Of a DNA stretch of 64,000 nucleotides, positions 23,436 through 35,583 are shown one piece after another. The notes beneath the pieces are model-generated. The model saw only the letters and a list, made by a program, of their open reading frames with translations, was not told the origin of the DNA and searched no databases. Positions within the stretch are counted from its first letter, which is position 1; the number at the start of each line of letters is the position of its first letter. The stretch is from Scleromitrula shiraiana. Taxonomy: Eukaryota > Ascomycota > Leotiomycetes > Helotiales > Sclerotiniaceae. The position numbers and the translations under genes are program-made. Location of the stretch: assembly GCA_028455995.1 (NCBI GenBank), contig JABELC010000008.1, positions 1,721,001 through 1,785,000 on the forward strand, written 5' to 3'.

Positions 23436-26400
23436 ATGGACAGACCAGTACTTCTTACTCCTTCTGCCCCTAGGCTTGCTCCTATGCTACATCCAAGATC
23501 TGCCTCAAGATCTCCAACTAGATCCGCAAGTCGTTCTCATCATCTCTCTGACGATTTACTCTCCGATCTTACTCCAGCCACAACCTTGGAAGCTTTTACT
23601 TCTCCTTCGGGTAAATTAAAAGCAAGCATTGAAGCTGCTTCACCTGCGGATCGAGCATTCGGTATTCGAGCAACTTTGGCATCAAAAAAGGTTCAACAAT
23701 GGTTGGAAGAATTGTCAGGTTGGCCATGGCCGGCAGAGAAAGGATCAATTGGATTTGAAGTTCCGGCTGCGAAAAGGAGAAAAATTTCCTCAAACGAATC
23801 AAATATACAAAATGGGTCAGAGGAATCAGGGGAAGATTACGGACCGAAATATTGTGGGAGTCTTTTGGTTGAGGATGTAGTTCGATATGAACATCGAATT
23901 GACGAAATTAGTGATGATATGGAGGATTTGAAGGTGGAGGATATCAAGAGACAGGTTCTGGATACACATTTTTCTGCGATATCACGACCTTCCTCTTCTG
24001 CTTCCACAGTTGCCATGTCATCTTTTCTGGCATCATACACAGTTATGGATGATTTTACAGCGATAGTTACGGCCACGGTACTGCAGGCATTACCGAATTT
24101 ATCAAAATTAACACGTTTGATGGATGTATGGAGTGTTCGACTTTCCGTATTACGAAGAGTTCCGCCTTTATTACTGGGTTTAGATGATGCGGAGGTGGCG
24201 CTAAAATCGGGATGGCAGGCGATCAAAATGTCGAGCAAGAGTTCTAGTGATTCTGCTGAGAGCGAGGAAATGATTCTTACACGACAAACTTTTGAAGTCA
24301 TGAAAAATATTTTACAAGCTAAGGTTACGATTCTTGGAAGAGATTTGGATTATATGCTTGATACATTGGAGGGAAGAATGGATACTCTTCCTGATAGTTG
24401 GTTGGATCGGATGGAAAATCTGGAGCGGGATTATGGCGAATGGATTGTTTCGGCGGATCGAAAAATTACGGAAGGAGAAATGTCAACCGTTGCAAAATCT
24501 CAAAAAGCAGCAAGGAATGCGGATAATTTGGAAAATCCTAAAAGTTCGAATAAAGGCGATAGCGGAGAGCACTCGGAGCAGATAACCTCTGATCGGGTGG
24601 TACACGAGAATCCGACATTGATTGTGGAAGAAGATGAAGGAACAGAATCGATTAGAGATATATTGAAAAGTCCGTCTCGGGATCATTCACTCAAGAATTC
24701 TTTGTCGCAAGGGTCAATACCAACTGTAGAATTTTCGGAAACGGCCCAGAAAACAGAAGAATTGCCTAGCTCCATACTAGCGAACCTTCCAGTACGAAGT
24801 ACTGAAGATGTCAAAGGCGATCAAATCTCTTTGGAAACTCAATCCTCCCAGGCCGATGATCAAACAACATCTAATTCTGAAAATATACTTTCCGCTGCTG
24901 CCTTCGCTGCAGGAGCTGTAATTGCTCATAAATGTTGGCCTAATGAATCACAAAAACCAGGAGATGTTCAATCTGCAGAGAAGTCAAGTTCCGATACCGC
25001 TGATCAATCTGGCGAGAAGATTCCACAGACAACTCCATCTTCAACAAACACCGAAGAACCAACTACACCTGTGTTCCAGCCAACTGTTAATGCTCCAAAT
25101 GGAAGTTTGTCTACACCAGAAAAGACACCAGGTCCATGCTCCAACCAGATCCAAATTCAAGAAGGATCAATAAATCCCATCTCAAAAAGCCCATCTCCTC
25201 CGCAAACACCACCCCCATCTTTCCAGACCCAATCAACTCAAGCGGTCGTAGCCAATTCCACCAATGAAGCTGAACATAAACCGCTTGAACGATCTAGCAG
25301 TGGACGCAGTGTTTTGAAAACTCCAAAGTTTGGACATGCAATTTCGAATGCTTTGCAACGTTCGATTTCAGATGAGGAATCGGAGCATTCTGAATCAGTT
25401 TCTCCTTCGAGTGCATTGAAAGGAACCTCAAACGCTTCTTCTGGTGCAGTTGAAACGGCTTCAGTTACTGCTACAACTACTCCTCGAAAGAGTGTTGCTA
25501 ATGGAGAAGATTTGTATTGTAAGGCTTCGTCAGGACAGGACTCCGCTAATCTTCAAACCCCCATTTCGATCATAAGCGATGCTTCTACCCCACGAACTGC
25601 CCCTGCTTCAAGTCTTGCCCTCGTAGAACAATTGGGTTTCGGTTCTGATTTTAATGAAGTCTTACAAAACCACAATATTGGGTCTGATTTACGAAGTCAA
25701 CATGTTAATCTTCGTTCAGATGATTTTGCATTACCGCTATTATCCCCTATCAAAGAGCATCATCCATCGGCTGAAACGGAAGATTCGTTAGAAACAACAG
25801 ATCAATCCGGAAATTCAGCCAGTGAAACATCATCTACTTTCGATCGAGAATTTATCTCTAAAGTTGAAAATACAGATAAATATATCAATGGAACTGGTAG
25901 TGATGGAGTGTACGAGAGTACTCAACGTTTTGAACCAGATGAATTAGATCTTGATGTTCTAAATACCAATGGGCCATTGGATGCTCGTAGACCTTCAATA
26001 GTGGTTGATAGTGAACATGATTATGGATCACGTCGTGGTAGCTCAAATATCGGCAATTATGATGTTAGTAGACGTCAATCTGTTGTAACATCAGTCATAC
26101 CGTCTAGTCCTATCGAACAAGATTCCGATATTGGTTCGGCAATAGGTGATGATGATTCATCATTACCACCACGAAATTGGCAACGCAACACTCAAGATTA
26201 TGATCATACTCCACCTGGTTCTCCACCTGGTGTACCATCAAAAGCTATTCGTCGACCTCCTCAACTTCTTGATAGCCCAGACTTCTCTCAAATCTCCACA
26301 ACTGATGATGCATCATTCCTTGACGATGTTAATGTTTCTAGATCAATTCCTGCCTCTCCAGTTAGCAGTAGCAGTGATGACCAAATGCAACAACAAATCA

Positions 26401-27398
26401 GCTCTTTACTTCAATCAATACCAGCACATATTCGTCTTCGATCCGAACCGGAAGAAAAACCAAAAGGTGATAAACTTCGTCCTAAAAAAGTTCGACGTTC
26501 TGTCACTCCATCTATTCGTCCACAAACTTCAGTTGGAAGTTTACGTGCTGCAACTCCATCATTCACACTTGCTCCCGCTTACGCAAAAAGCGGTACTCCA
26601 CGACACCGTCCTCAAAATGGCAATCCAGAAATAAAAGTCTATCATCTTTCCCGTTCAAGCGGCGAAGCCCCTATCAAACTTTTCGTCCGTCTCGTCGGCG
26701 AAAACGGCGAAAGAGTAATGGTTCGTGTCGGAGGCGGCTGGGCAGATCTAGGCGAATACCTAAAAGAATACGCAATCCACCATGGTCGTCGCGCACAAGT
26801 CGACAACGATAAAGTGGAAATTCAAGATCTACCCCCTCGTATTCCTTCAGGCGGTACGATCATACCACCAAGTAATGGACGCACAACACCGGGTCCGAGA
26901 TCTACTTCGGCGATGAGCTCGCGTCCTTCGACGGCGATGGATAGGGATCGTCCGAAATCGTCCTTGGGTGTGAGAAAAAATAGACGGAAGACGCTTACAA
27001 CGGGTGATGATGTTCCAGCTCTTCCTCTTCCGCTTCCGGTTCCTAGTACGCCGTTTGCGAGGGGCAGAACAGATGTAAATGAAAATGGGACAACGCCACC
27101 GTCGGCGGCATCAAGAAGTTCGTCAAGATTAAGTTGGATTGAAGATGATGGTCATGAGCATCAGAGTCTAGGGTTGGCGGGGCCGAGGGGCAAACATAAG
27201 GAGTTGGAGGAGGCGGATAGGGAGTGGGTGGAGAGTATGAAGGAGAAGGTTAAGATGGCTAGTGTGGAGAAGGAGAGGGAGAGAGTTGGTGGTGCGGAGA
27301 GGAATGTAGTGGGTGGTCATAGGGGTAGTTTGGGGGAAATGGATAAGGTGGGGGGCACTAAGAGGTTGTTTAGGAAGGGGTCGAGGTTGGATCTTTAG
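23436..27398 (+). CDS. Kar9-like cortical/microtubule protein with C-terminal GAS2 (GAR) domain
   Basis: One uninterrupted frame of 1320 codons starts at ATG 23436. The N-terminal third contains WLEELSGWPWP, then helical blocks LLVEDVVRYEHRIDEISDD, VTATVLQALPNLSKL and VTILGRDLDYMLDTLEGR, which match the Kar9 family (karyogamy, spindle positioning). A long Ser/Thr/Pro-rich disordered middle follows. Residues 886-889 are SVIP inside RRQSVVTSVIPSSP, an SxIP-type EB1/Bim1-binding motif. Residues about 1065-1122 hold IKLFVRLVGENGERVMVRVGGGWADLGEYL, a GAS2-related microtubule-binding domain (VMVRVGGGW core). The tail is basic. Family knowledge places Kar9 on microtubule plus ends, linking them to myosin V and actin. 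The family call is from motif memory and was not searched. Confidence 0.8.
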   Translation: MDRPVLLTPSAPRLAPMLHPRSASRSPTRSASRSHHLSDDLLSDLTPATTLEAFTSPSGKLKASIEAASPADRAFGIRATLASKKVQQWLEELSGWPWPAEKGSIGFEVPAAKRRKISSNESNIQNGSEESGEDYGPKYCGSLLVEDVVRYEHRIDEISDDMEDLKVEDIKRQVLDTHFSAISRPSSSASTVAMSSFLASYTVMDDFTAIVTATVLQALPNLSKLTRLMDVWSVRLSVLRRVPPLLLGLDDAEVALKSGWQAIKMSSKSSSDSAESEEMILTRQTFEVMKNILQAKVTILGRDLDYMLDTLEGRMDTLPDSWLDRMENLERDYGEWIVSADRKITEGEMSTVAKSQKAARNADNLENPKSSNKGDSGEHSEQITSDRVVHENPTLIVEEDEGTESIRDILKSPSRDHSLKNSLSQGSIPTVEFSETAQKTEELPSSILANLPVRSTEDVKGDQISLETQSSQADDQTTSNSENILSAAAFAAGAVIAHKCWPNESQKPGDVQSAEKSSSDTADQSGEKIPQTTPSSTNTEEPTTPVFQPTVNAPNGSLSTPEKTPGPCSNQIQIQEGSINPISKSPSPPQTPPPSFQTQSTQAVVANSTNEAEHKPLERSSSGRSVLKTPKFGHAISNALQRSISDEESEHSESVSPSSALKGTSNASSGAVETASVTATTTPRKSVANGEDLYCKASSGQDSANLQTPISIISDASTPRTAPASSLALVEQLGFGSDFNEVLQNHNIGSDLRSQHVNLRSDDFALPLLSPIKEHHPSAETEDSLETTDQSGNSASETSSTFDREFISKVENTDKYINGTGSDGVYESTQRFEPDELDLDVLNTNGPLDARRPSIVVDSEHDYGSRRGSSNIGNYDVSRRQSVVTSVIPSSPIEQDSDIGSAIGDDDSSLPPRNWQRNTQDYDHTPPGSPPGVPSKAIRRPPQLLDSPDFSQISTTDDASFLDDVNVSRSIPASPVSSSSDDQMQQQISSLLQSIPAHIRLRSEPEEKPKGDKLRPKKVRRSVTPSIRPQTSVGSLRAATPSFTLAPAYAKSGTPRHRPQNGNPEIKVYHLSRSSGEAPIKLFVRLVGENGERVMVRVGGGWADLGEYLKEYAIHHGRRAQVDNDKVEIQDLPPRIPSGGTIIPPSNGRTTPGPRSTSAMSSRPSTAMDRDRPKSSLGVRKNRRKTLTTGDDVPALPLPLPVPSTPFARGRTDVNENGTTPPSAASRSSSRLSWIEDDGHEHQSLGLAGPRGKHKELEEADREWVESMKEKVKMASVEKERERVGGAERNVVGGHRGSLGEMDKVGGTKRLFRKGSRLDL

Positions 27399-28852
27399 GG
27401 TTGGTCTTGTTTTTGATTGATTATACTGGATCCAATCGTTTCCTGAGGACTTCTTTGATTTCTATGTGCTCATTCGTTCATACTTTCTTCCTTCCTTTCT
27501 TTCTTTCTTTCGTTCCTTCAATACCCTGGCATAGCGTAGCATAGCAAGCACAGTATAGCATAGCATTTATTTCATGGCGATTATTCTATCCATTTTGGTT
27601 ATTCTTATCCCACTGGCATCTATCTATCTACCTCATCCTATTATTCGATTTTTCTATTTTCTTGTATATATATATATATTTATAAATCTAAATATACCGA
27701 AAGTTTCTAGAGTTTGGTTCTGCTGGATTGAGAAGTGATGTGATGACTCGGAATTTAGAAACGATTTCATCAAGAGAATCACTTTCTATATAAACGGACT
27801 CGGACTAATAATTTCAGTTTCAAACTTTTAGAAAGATTTAATTCAAATCGACTTGAGTCATCCTTTTACTCTAGCAAATGGGAATATATATATGTATATA
27901 GATGAATATATATATATATCACGTGATATGATCAAACCATATATTCATTGTGGCTTAAAGTAGGCGCTGTCATACAGCATCGTAACTGTCCTCAGCCTTA
28001 GACTTGCATATTCTTCAAGCCTCTGCAGTAATTAATCGGAATTTAAAGATCTTTAGAACATTCCAACAACAATCAAGATAAAACAACGCATCACTTGTGC
28101 ATCATCTCACAAACAAGTTATTGTCTATCTTCTTTATTATTATACATCATGTAACACCAAAAATTCGAAATTCATCCAGAAAATTATAAAAATCAGGACG
28201 GACGTTCACTCGGCCAAATAATTTTTCTATTCTTGATATTTCCCCGCATTCTTTCATTCATCCACTTCATAATCTCCCCATGCGGCCCCACGACGGGGAA
28301 GATCTAAGACCGAGTCTTTCTAATAAGCCTAATAAGCCTAATAAGCTGGCAGCTGCTGCTCCATAGGTAAAAGAAAAAAAAGGATTGAAATACCTCGAAA
28401 ATACATTGAATTGTACCAACCTGGAAACCCGACCGGTTGTTTATTGAACCGACTATCATGCCATGGACCACGGTACTACTATATAGGAATCAGAACATCA
28501 AGCTCGTACAATACCAGTTCTGATAACGTTACACCCTTTATTAATCTCATCTATGTGCTGCTCATCATTAACCGTGGAGACATTCATTCACTTTATGATA
28601 AGTCTTCCTAGATAGTGAAATTTTTTGGCAGATGCTCTTGTGTTGATACAATCTTCTATTCAATTTCCACAGTCAATACAATACAACTTCAATACATCCT
28701 TGATACTATCTATACCTTGTACTCGAAACAAGTACAACCTTCCCCTCCCTTCCTTCCCTTCTTGTTTGTTCTCTTCCACTATCTTCTTCCAAAATAAAAA
28801 TCAAACACAGAACAGATGAGGGTCTGAAGGATTACCTGGGGTCTTCAACACA
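27399..28852. other. Intergenic, promoter side of the transhydrogenase
   Basis: About 1.45 kb. It has CTTTCTTTCTTTC and TAGCATAGCA short repeats near 27490-27565, TA runs near 27665-27685 and 27895-27920, and three TAATAAGCC units near 28318-28345. No coding feature is seen. Confidence 0.45.
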
Positions 28853-31800
28853 ATGAAGCCAATATTCAGGTTATGTCGTGCCAGTACACCTTCTGGGGGT
28901 AATTTCCTGTCGAGTCCAACATTTGGAATTCTTGGTTCGTTGACTTTCTAACATACCTCCCATTTCATTTATCTCCCCCTCAACATGTTATCTGGAGATA
29001 ACTAACATATAGATCTCCCAGCCGCACACGCGAAATCTCTCTATGAAACACAACATACAAAGTATAAAAGATATACATCGACTACTGCCTCATCCGCGAA
29101 TACCGCATCACTTTCCACAGCCTCCTCAAATACCGTCGTTCCCGACCTTATCTCAACACCTTACTCGAACCTAACAGTAGGAATAGCCCGAGAGACATAT
29201 CCTAACGAACGTCGAGTAGCAGTCACCCCACAAAATGCCTCTCAATTGATCAAGAAAGGATTCTCCCGCGTACTCGTCGAACGCGGTGCCGGAGCCGAAG
29301 CACAATTCAGCGACGAGGCATATGAGAATGCAGGAGCAACAATAGTAAATCGCAAGAATGTCTGGGCAGAAAGTGACATCCTGCTCAAGGTTCGTGCACC
29401 GAGCGTCGAGGGAGCAAATAGTGAAGTCAATTCGTTGAAAAATAATGCTACTATCATTTCTTTTCTATATCCGGCACAAAATCAAAGTGTGGTGCAGAAA
29501 TTGTCGGAGAAAGGTTCGACTGCTTTTGCTATGGATATGATTCCTAGGATTTCGAGAGCTCAGGTTTTTGATGCGCTGAGGTATTGTAGCCTTTTCGCAA
29601 ATTGAATGCTAAATTGCGCATCTGACATTACTGATAGTTCGATGGCCAATATTGCTGGATATAAAGCTGTTCTTGAAGCTTCGAATAATTATTCACGATT
29701 CTTGACGGGTCAGGTTACAGCTGCTGGGTAAGTGAAAAAAATTCTTGTTCTGATTAGCTGCTAGCTACTAGTCATGTTACTAATTTGGATCTAGAAAGGT
29801 AAACATGAACTATCCGTTATCTTTAGTTTTTAGCCATTAACCCAAATTAGATTCCACCTTCAAAAGTTCTCGTGATAGGCGCGGGAGTCGCTGGTTTAAG
29901 TGCAATCGGAACTGTAGGTACTCTTGTTGTTTTGATTATACATTTCGTCGATTAACGATACTTTCTCTAGGCTCGTCGAATGGGTGCAATTGTACGAGGA
30001 TTTGACACTAGATCTGAAGCTCGTGAGCAGGTTGAATCTCTTGGTGCAGATTTCATTGAGGTAAACATTAAGGAAGAAGGAGGTGGGGGTGGTGGATATG
30101 GCAAAGAAATGTCCAAAGAATTCATCGAGGCAGAGATGAAACTTTTCATGGAGCAATGCCGTGAGGTTGACATTATCATTACCACTGCATTGATTCCTGG
30201 CAGAAAAGCCCCTCGCTTGATTACTGAAGAGGTAAGCTTCGTCATCTACCAATGATGAGATTTGATCTGACTTGGTCATACAGATGGTTGCTGCAATGAA
30301 ACCTGGATCGGTAATTGTTGACTTGGCTGCCGAAGCAGGTGGTAATTGTGAGAGTACTGTTCCTGGTCAATTGGTCAAACATAAGGGAGTTACAATAATT
30401 GGTACATATTCGATCCCGGTACAGTAAGGACTAAAAACTGACTCTTCAATAGGTTACACGGATCTTCCTTCAAGACTCCCAAATCAATCTTCCAATCTTT
30501 ACTCGAATAATATCACGAAATTCCTCCTATCGATTGCGCCCGAAGAAAAGCATTTCGGAATAGATCTTAAAGATGAAGTTGTTCGTGGTTCGATAGTTAC
30601 ACATAATGGTGAAATTATCCCACCAGCACCACGTCCCGCACCCCCAGCACCAAAAGCTGCTTCGACAGTTGATGTAAATGCACCGACGGTAAACACCGTT
30701 ACATTAACACCATGGCAAAAACAATCACGAGAAGTCGCTACCGTAACCGGTGGTATGGGTCTTGCTGTTATGCTGGGTAAAGCTACAGGTCCTTTGTTTA
30801 TGGGTAATGTGTTTACGTTCGCATTGGCTGGACTAATTGGGTATCGTACTGTTTGGGGTGTCACTCCTGCTCTTCATTCACCACTCATGAGTGTTACGAA
30901 TGCTATTTCTGGTCAGTATCCCCCACACATTGAGTGATAGGGGGTAAAGCTAATAAATTTTAGGAATGGTTGGTGTTGGAGGTTTCTTCATCATGGGAGG
31001 AGGAATTATTCCTCATACATTTCCTCAAGCATTGGGAGCGCTTTCGGTATTGTTGGCATTTGTTAACGTCTCCGGTGGATTCGTCATTACCAAGCGTATG
31101 CTTGATATGTTCAAGAGTATGTTCACACTCGAAACTTGATTCATTCTTGCAAAACTAATCGTCATAATTATAGGACCTACTGATCCACCCGAGTATCCGT
31201 GGTTGTATGCAATTCCAGCTGCGATTTTTGGCGGTGGATATATTGCAGCAGCGAGCACAGGAATGGCAGGACTCGTTCAAGCAGGATATCTTGCTAGCAG
31301 TCTTTTGTGCATTGGTATATTACCTTGGAATCGGGGATAACAGCGAGATTACTAACTTTAATAGGATCGTTATCTGGACTTGCCTCCCAATTGACAGCCC
31401 GTCGAGGAAATCTTCTAGGAATATTAGGTGTTGGTGCAGGAATTCTAGCTTCGTTGGCTGCCGTTGGATTTGCTCCAGATGTCCTTGCACAATTTGCGAT
31501 TGTGGCTGGAGTGGGTGCATTAATTGGTAAGTATAATTTATCTTGGAACAGAATGAACTTGTTAACATTACTAGGTCTAAGAATTGGTCGAAGAACAACT
31601 GCCACTGATTTGCCACAGACCGTGGCTGCATTGCATTCGGTTGTTGGTCTCGCAGCCGTTCTTACCAGTTTTGGAAGCGTAATGGCAGATATTTCAGATA
31701 TCTCCACGTTGCATCTCGTAGCAGGATATCTAGGCGTACTAATAGGTACAAATCATACTTATCTCTACACACATGAATTTCTGCTAATATAAGAAAACAG

Positions 31801-33349
31801 GTGGTGTTACATTCACTGGTTCAATCGTAGCATACATGAAACTAGCCGGTCGAATGTCCTCGCGACCAATCAAACTCCCCGGTCCCAAACACGCACTTAA
31901 TACCTCATTACTTGGTGCAAACATAGCTACGATGGGTACTTTTCTTGCCATGGCACCTGGTTCGCCTATCATTGCTGCTTGTTGTTTGGCCGGAAATGCG
32001 GTTTTTAGTTTTGCTAAGGGTTATACGACGACGGCTGCGATAGGAGGAGCCGATATGCGTAAGTCTTCGATACCTGCATAGATTGAAGATATTTTACTAA
32101 TTTGTTATTGATAATATTCAGCGGTGGTCATCACGGTTCTGAATGCATACTCAGGATTCGCACTCGTTGCTGAGGGGTTCATGTTAGATAATCCTCTTCT
32201 GACGACCGTTGGATCATTGATTGGAGTTAGCGGTTCTATTTTATCTTATATCATGGTATGTAAACCCAAACTAGGACTTGATCTTGTGCTATCCATCATC
32301 AAGAATTGATCGAATATATACTAATCCATTCTTGTAATTAATTAGTGTGTCGCCATGAATCGATCAATAGGAAATGTTCTCTTTGGGGGAATAGCCCAAA
32401 CGGCCGAAACGGAACATAAAATAGAAGGACAGATTACTAAGACTAATATTGAGGAAACCGTAGAAGCGTTAGAGAATGCGGAGAGTGTTATTATTGTAAG
32501 TCTTATTTTATTCATCTATCATAACCTACCCATTCATTTCTTACTTCACCTCCACCTCCCCCCCCCCCCCCCCAAAAAAAGAAATTGTAATCCTCACATT
32601 TTACCAATAGGTCGTCGGCTATGGAATGGCCGTCGCAAAAGCTCAATATGCCATCTCAGATATTGTCAAAATGCTTAAGAGGAAAGGAATCAATGTTCGT
32701 TTCGCTATTCATCCAGTAGCTGGTCGTATGCCCGGTCAATGTAACGTTCTACTCGCCGAGGCTAGCGTTGAATACGATAGTACGTCTTCCTCCCTTTTCT
32801 CCCCTTCCCTTTTATTATCCCTTCCTCCCCCTCCCTTCTTCCTCCCTTCTTCCTCCCCAAACTAACGCCCCCTCCCCTCCAGTCGTATACGAAATGGACG
32901 AAATCAACCCCTCCTTCCCCACCACCGACCTCACCCTCGTGATCGGCGCAAATGACACGGTAAACCCCATCGCCCTCGAGCCCGGCTCCTCGATAGCAGG
33001 AATGCCCGTCTTGCATGCGTGGAAGAGCAAACAGGTTATTGTCATGAAGAGGGGTATGAGTAGTGGGTATGCGGATGTTATGAATCCGATGTTTTATTAT
33101 CCGGGGACGAGGATGCTTTTTGGTGATGCTAGGGGGAGTTGTGAGGGTGAGTCTTTTTCTTTTTCTTTTTCTTTTTCTTATACAAGCTGGTATTTTCTAT
33201 GCTTATGGAGATGAGGAGGCGGGGGAATGGGGCAATGGGGGCTGAGAGAAGGCGGATGGAAGGGGGGGGGGGTTAATTGATGGGATGCTGACTGGGATAT
33301 AGCTATTAAAGCGGCTCTTGAGGCGAGAAATAGGATGTATGACGTTTAA
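28853..33349 (+). CDS. NNT: Mitochondrial NAD(P) transhydrogenase, single-chain, 18 exons
   Basis: Exons read by homology to known NNT: 28853-28934, 29013-29580, 29638-29727, 29795-29798, 29851-29913, 29971-30231, 30284-30401, 30453-30911, 30964-31116, 31174-31314, 31365-31526, 31575-31745, 31801-32058, 32122-32255, 32346-32495, 32611-32779, 32883-33146, 33303-33349. They sum to 3294 bases, 1097 residues, in frame. A basic, Ser-rich presequence precedes LTVGIARETYPNERRVAVTP. Domain I has the NAD fold VLVIGAGVAGLSAIG. A membrane domain of about a dozen helices follows. Domain III carries GYGMAVAKAQ, VAGRMPGQCNVLLAEA, VIGANDTVNPIA and RGMSSGYADVMNPMFY for NADP. The enzyme couples the inner-membrane proton gradient to NADPH formation. 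The fourth exon has only four bases (AAAG), supplying Lys of AGKIPPSKV. Intron 15 contains a C15A7 tract. Confidence 0.95.
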
Positions 33350-33947
33350 GGGAACGGAGAGAGAGTTGAAGAGAGAGTTGAAGAGAGGAGAGGGGAGAGG
33401 AGCTTGGTTTAGTTTTGGGGTTGTGGATTGGATGGGGGTGATACGAATAGTAGGGAAGGGTAGCGTTCATAAGGTGAGGTGTTGTGTGGTATGATATCAT
33501 ACTATACATAACATATTATATGGACACATATGGGATATTGGATGGGGATACTGATACTGATACTTGTTCGGAGTCTTACATGCAAGTAGATGAATGAATG
33601 AATGAATGAATCGATGTGGGGCTTTGAATACTGTGAATATGAAACCCTCTAGATATGTTCTTTCAAGTTAAAATATCTATTCAAGATATATTCTATATAC
33701 GTGATACTAAATGACAGTCAATTGAAGTTACCGACTAGTGAATCTGGCCAGTAACAAAATCCATGCGCAGATTTGCTCGATCTGATCTGGTAACTTTGAT
33801 TGGTGCAGATGTTATGTCTAGAATTGCTTATACTTATAATAGAATAGAATAGAATGAATGAATACACGGTGAGCTAGCTTAAGAGAATTAATCCTCGATT
33901 CTGAAATGGAGTGGATGGATTCACTTGATATGATATGATATGATATA
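33350..33947. other. Intergenic, no gene seen
   Basis: The 3' side of NNT. It contains short direct repeats (GAGAGTTGAAGA, GAATGAATGAATGAAT) and ATATGATATGATATG just before the next gene. Confidence 0.5.
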
Positions 33948-35583
33948 ATGGATCAGGACATTGCGTACAAAGTGCACTGTCCTGGGGCACGAGGAATAAC
34001 ACCCGTAGAGAAGATCTATAAAAAAAAAGCACGCTCGGGAGAACTTGTCGAACAAATAATTTCCAGATTTGAATTTAAAAGTCTTTGGTTATATTTATCG
34101 GCTGTGTTTACGTGGAAATTATATTTGGCATTGGGAAGAGAGTTACTGCGAGGAGCTGAAAGGGCCAAGATGGATGACATACGATCGGTAGGACGGAATG
34201 AGCAATTGGAGGTTTGAGATGACATCTATGAGAAAGGTTGTTTGATTACTCACGATTGTTAAATATGTAGGAAATGACATGTATCGAGGTAATAGAAGCA
34301 TTGCAGGTGGCGGTTAAGGCCGCCAAAAAAGTAGCTGCACCAGAGGACATGGCAATAGGTCCCCCACATATCGATCTTACTCCAGAAATCGCGGCAAGGA
34401 AATGCACCGTTACGCTACAGACACTAGTGAAGGTCATACCGACGCAGGAAGTAGCGGCGCAACAAGAACCGCGGAAATTTCTCGACGCCAACGAGGAACT
34501 TTGCGGAATCCATCGCCTCGAGATTAAGCAAGCAACTCAACGATATTCGACAACGATATTCGACAACGACTTCCGCTGGAAGTCGCAAGTCGCAAGTCGC
34601 AAATCTCAAATGTGCTCTCGTTCAAGCACAATTGGCGAATATCTGCCATGGGAGAATTAACACATGCGAGAGATTGTCTCGCGTGTATCGTATCGTATCG
34701 TATCGTATCGTATCGTATCGTATCGTATCGTATCGGAATCGATAGAGCTCCGGGAGACGATGAAGAAACGGCAATCGGAATATATAGCACAGCAGGTGAA
34801 ACTGACCGAGCAGCGATTGGAGATTGCGCAGCTCGCGGTTGCTTATCATGAACGGGTTTTACGAGATCAGAGAAGATACATTGGTCTCGGGAGAGAGAGA
34901 TATGCTGCGCTTGCGAGACGAGAAGGACACGTGCGAGGGACAATTGCGCGAGGAAATCAGAGCCGCTCACCGTGAGGTACGACGTAAGATTGATAAAACT
35001 GACTGCGGAATTACAGGAAGTCGCGCTGCGAGCCGAGAGGGAGGAAAAGGAAGTAGCGAGATTGAAACGGGGAGGGAAAAGAAAAAAGGTTCTTGGGAAG
35101 ATGCGGACGAAACTAGCTTCTACGAATGAGGAACTGGCATGGAGTAGACAGGGATTAGCGGCTGCGACATCTGCGCTGCAGATCGCGGATGCAGATCTCT
35201 CGGCCACCACAGAGATGCATTGTCGATTTTGCAGGGACGGTTTGATCGATTCCAGGGAAATGAGGGAGAGTCTTCCCGCGGATCTGTCCGAGGCAAAAGC
35301 AATCAGTAATGCTAGTCGCACCAGCAGGTTCATCGAAGAGGATAGGATCGAAAGGGCCACGCGAGAATCGGTGGAAAAATACGAGGAGGTGGAGAAAAAG
35401 TACAAGGGGGTGAAGAAGGAGCAGCGGGAGGTAAGAAAGTGGAGGGCCAAGACGGAAAAGACGTTGCGGGATGCGTTGTGGGAGAAGGATTCCTTTAGAT
35501 GGGGGTTTCTCCAATATAAACGTTGGTGTGAGGAAGAGGGTGTGGATAGGGAGATTCGCGAAGCTGGGGAGGTGGATGAATAG
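33948..35583 (+). pseudogene. Coiled-coil protein gene broken by tandem-repeat frameshifts
   Basis: The first exon starts at ATG 33948 (MDQDIAYKVHCPGARG) and joins at 34272 through a normal intron (34216/17-34271 region, GTTTGAG...TGTAG). Downstream, Lys/Glu/Arg/Leu-rich coil sequence continues but in changing frames: KFLDANEELCGIHRLEIKQ, then VANLKCALVQAQLANI in a second frame after a 13-bp tandem duplication near 34541-34566. ELRETMKKRQSEYIAQQ follows in another frame after ten TATCG units (34686-34735). GERDMLRLRDEKDTCEGQL follows in the next frame after a T4 run near 34856. A 40-bp intron at 34977-35016 then leads cleanly into the last exon, ending at 35583. It is long, charged, without known domain. 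Each frame change coincides with a slippage-prone repeat, so I call it a pseudogene. Assembly error is the alternative. Confidence 0.55.
34686..34735. repeat. TATCG pentanucleotide array, ten copies, inside a coding region
   Basis: Ten perfect 5-bp units. Every + frame reads through it as repeated YRIVS, so a change of one unit shifts the frame downstream without creating a stop inside the array. Confidence 0.95.
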
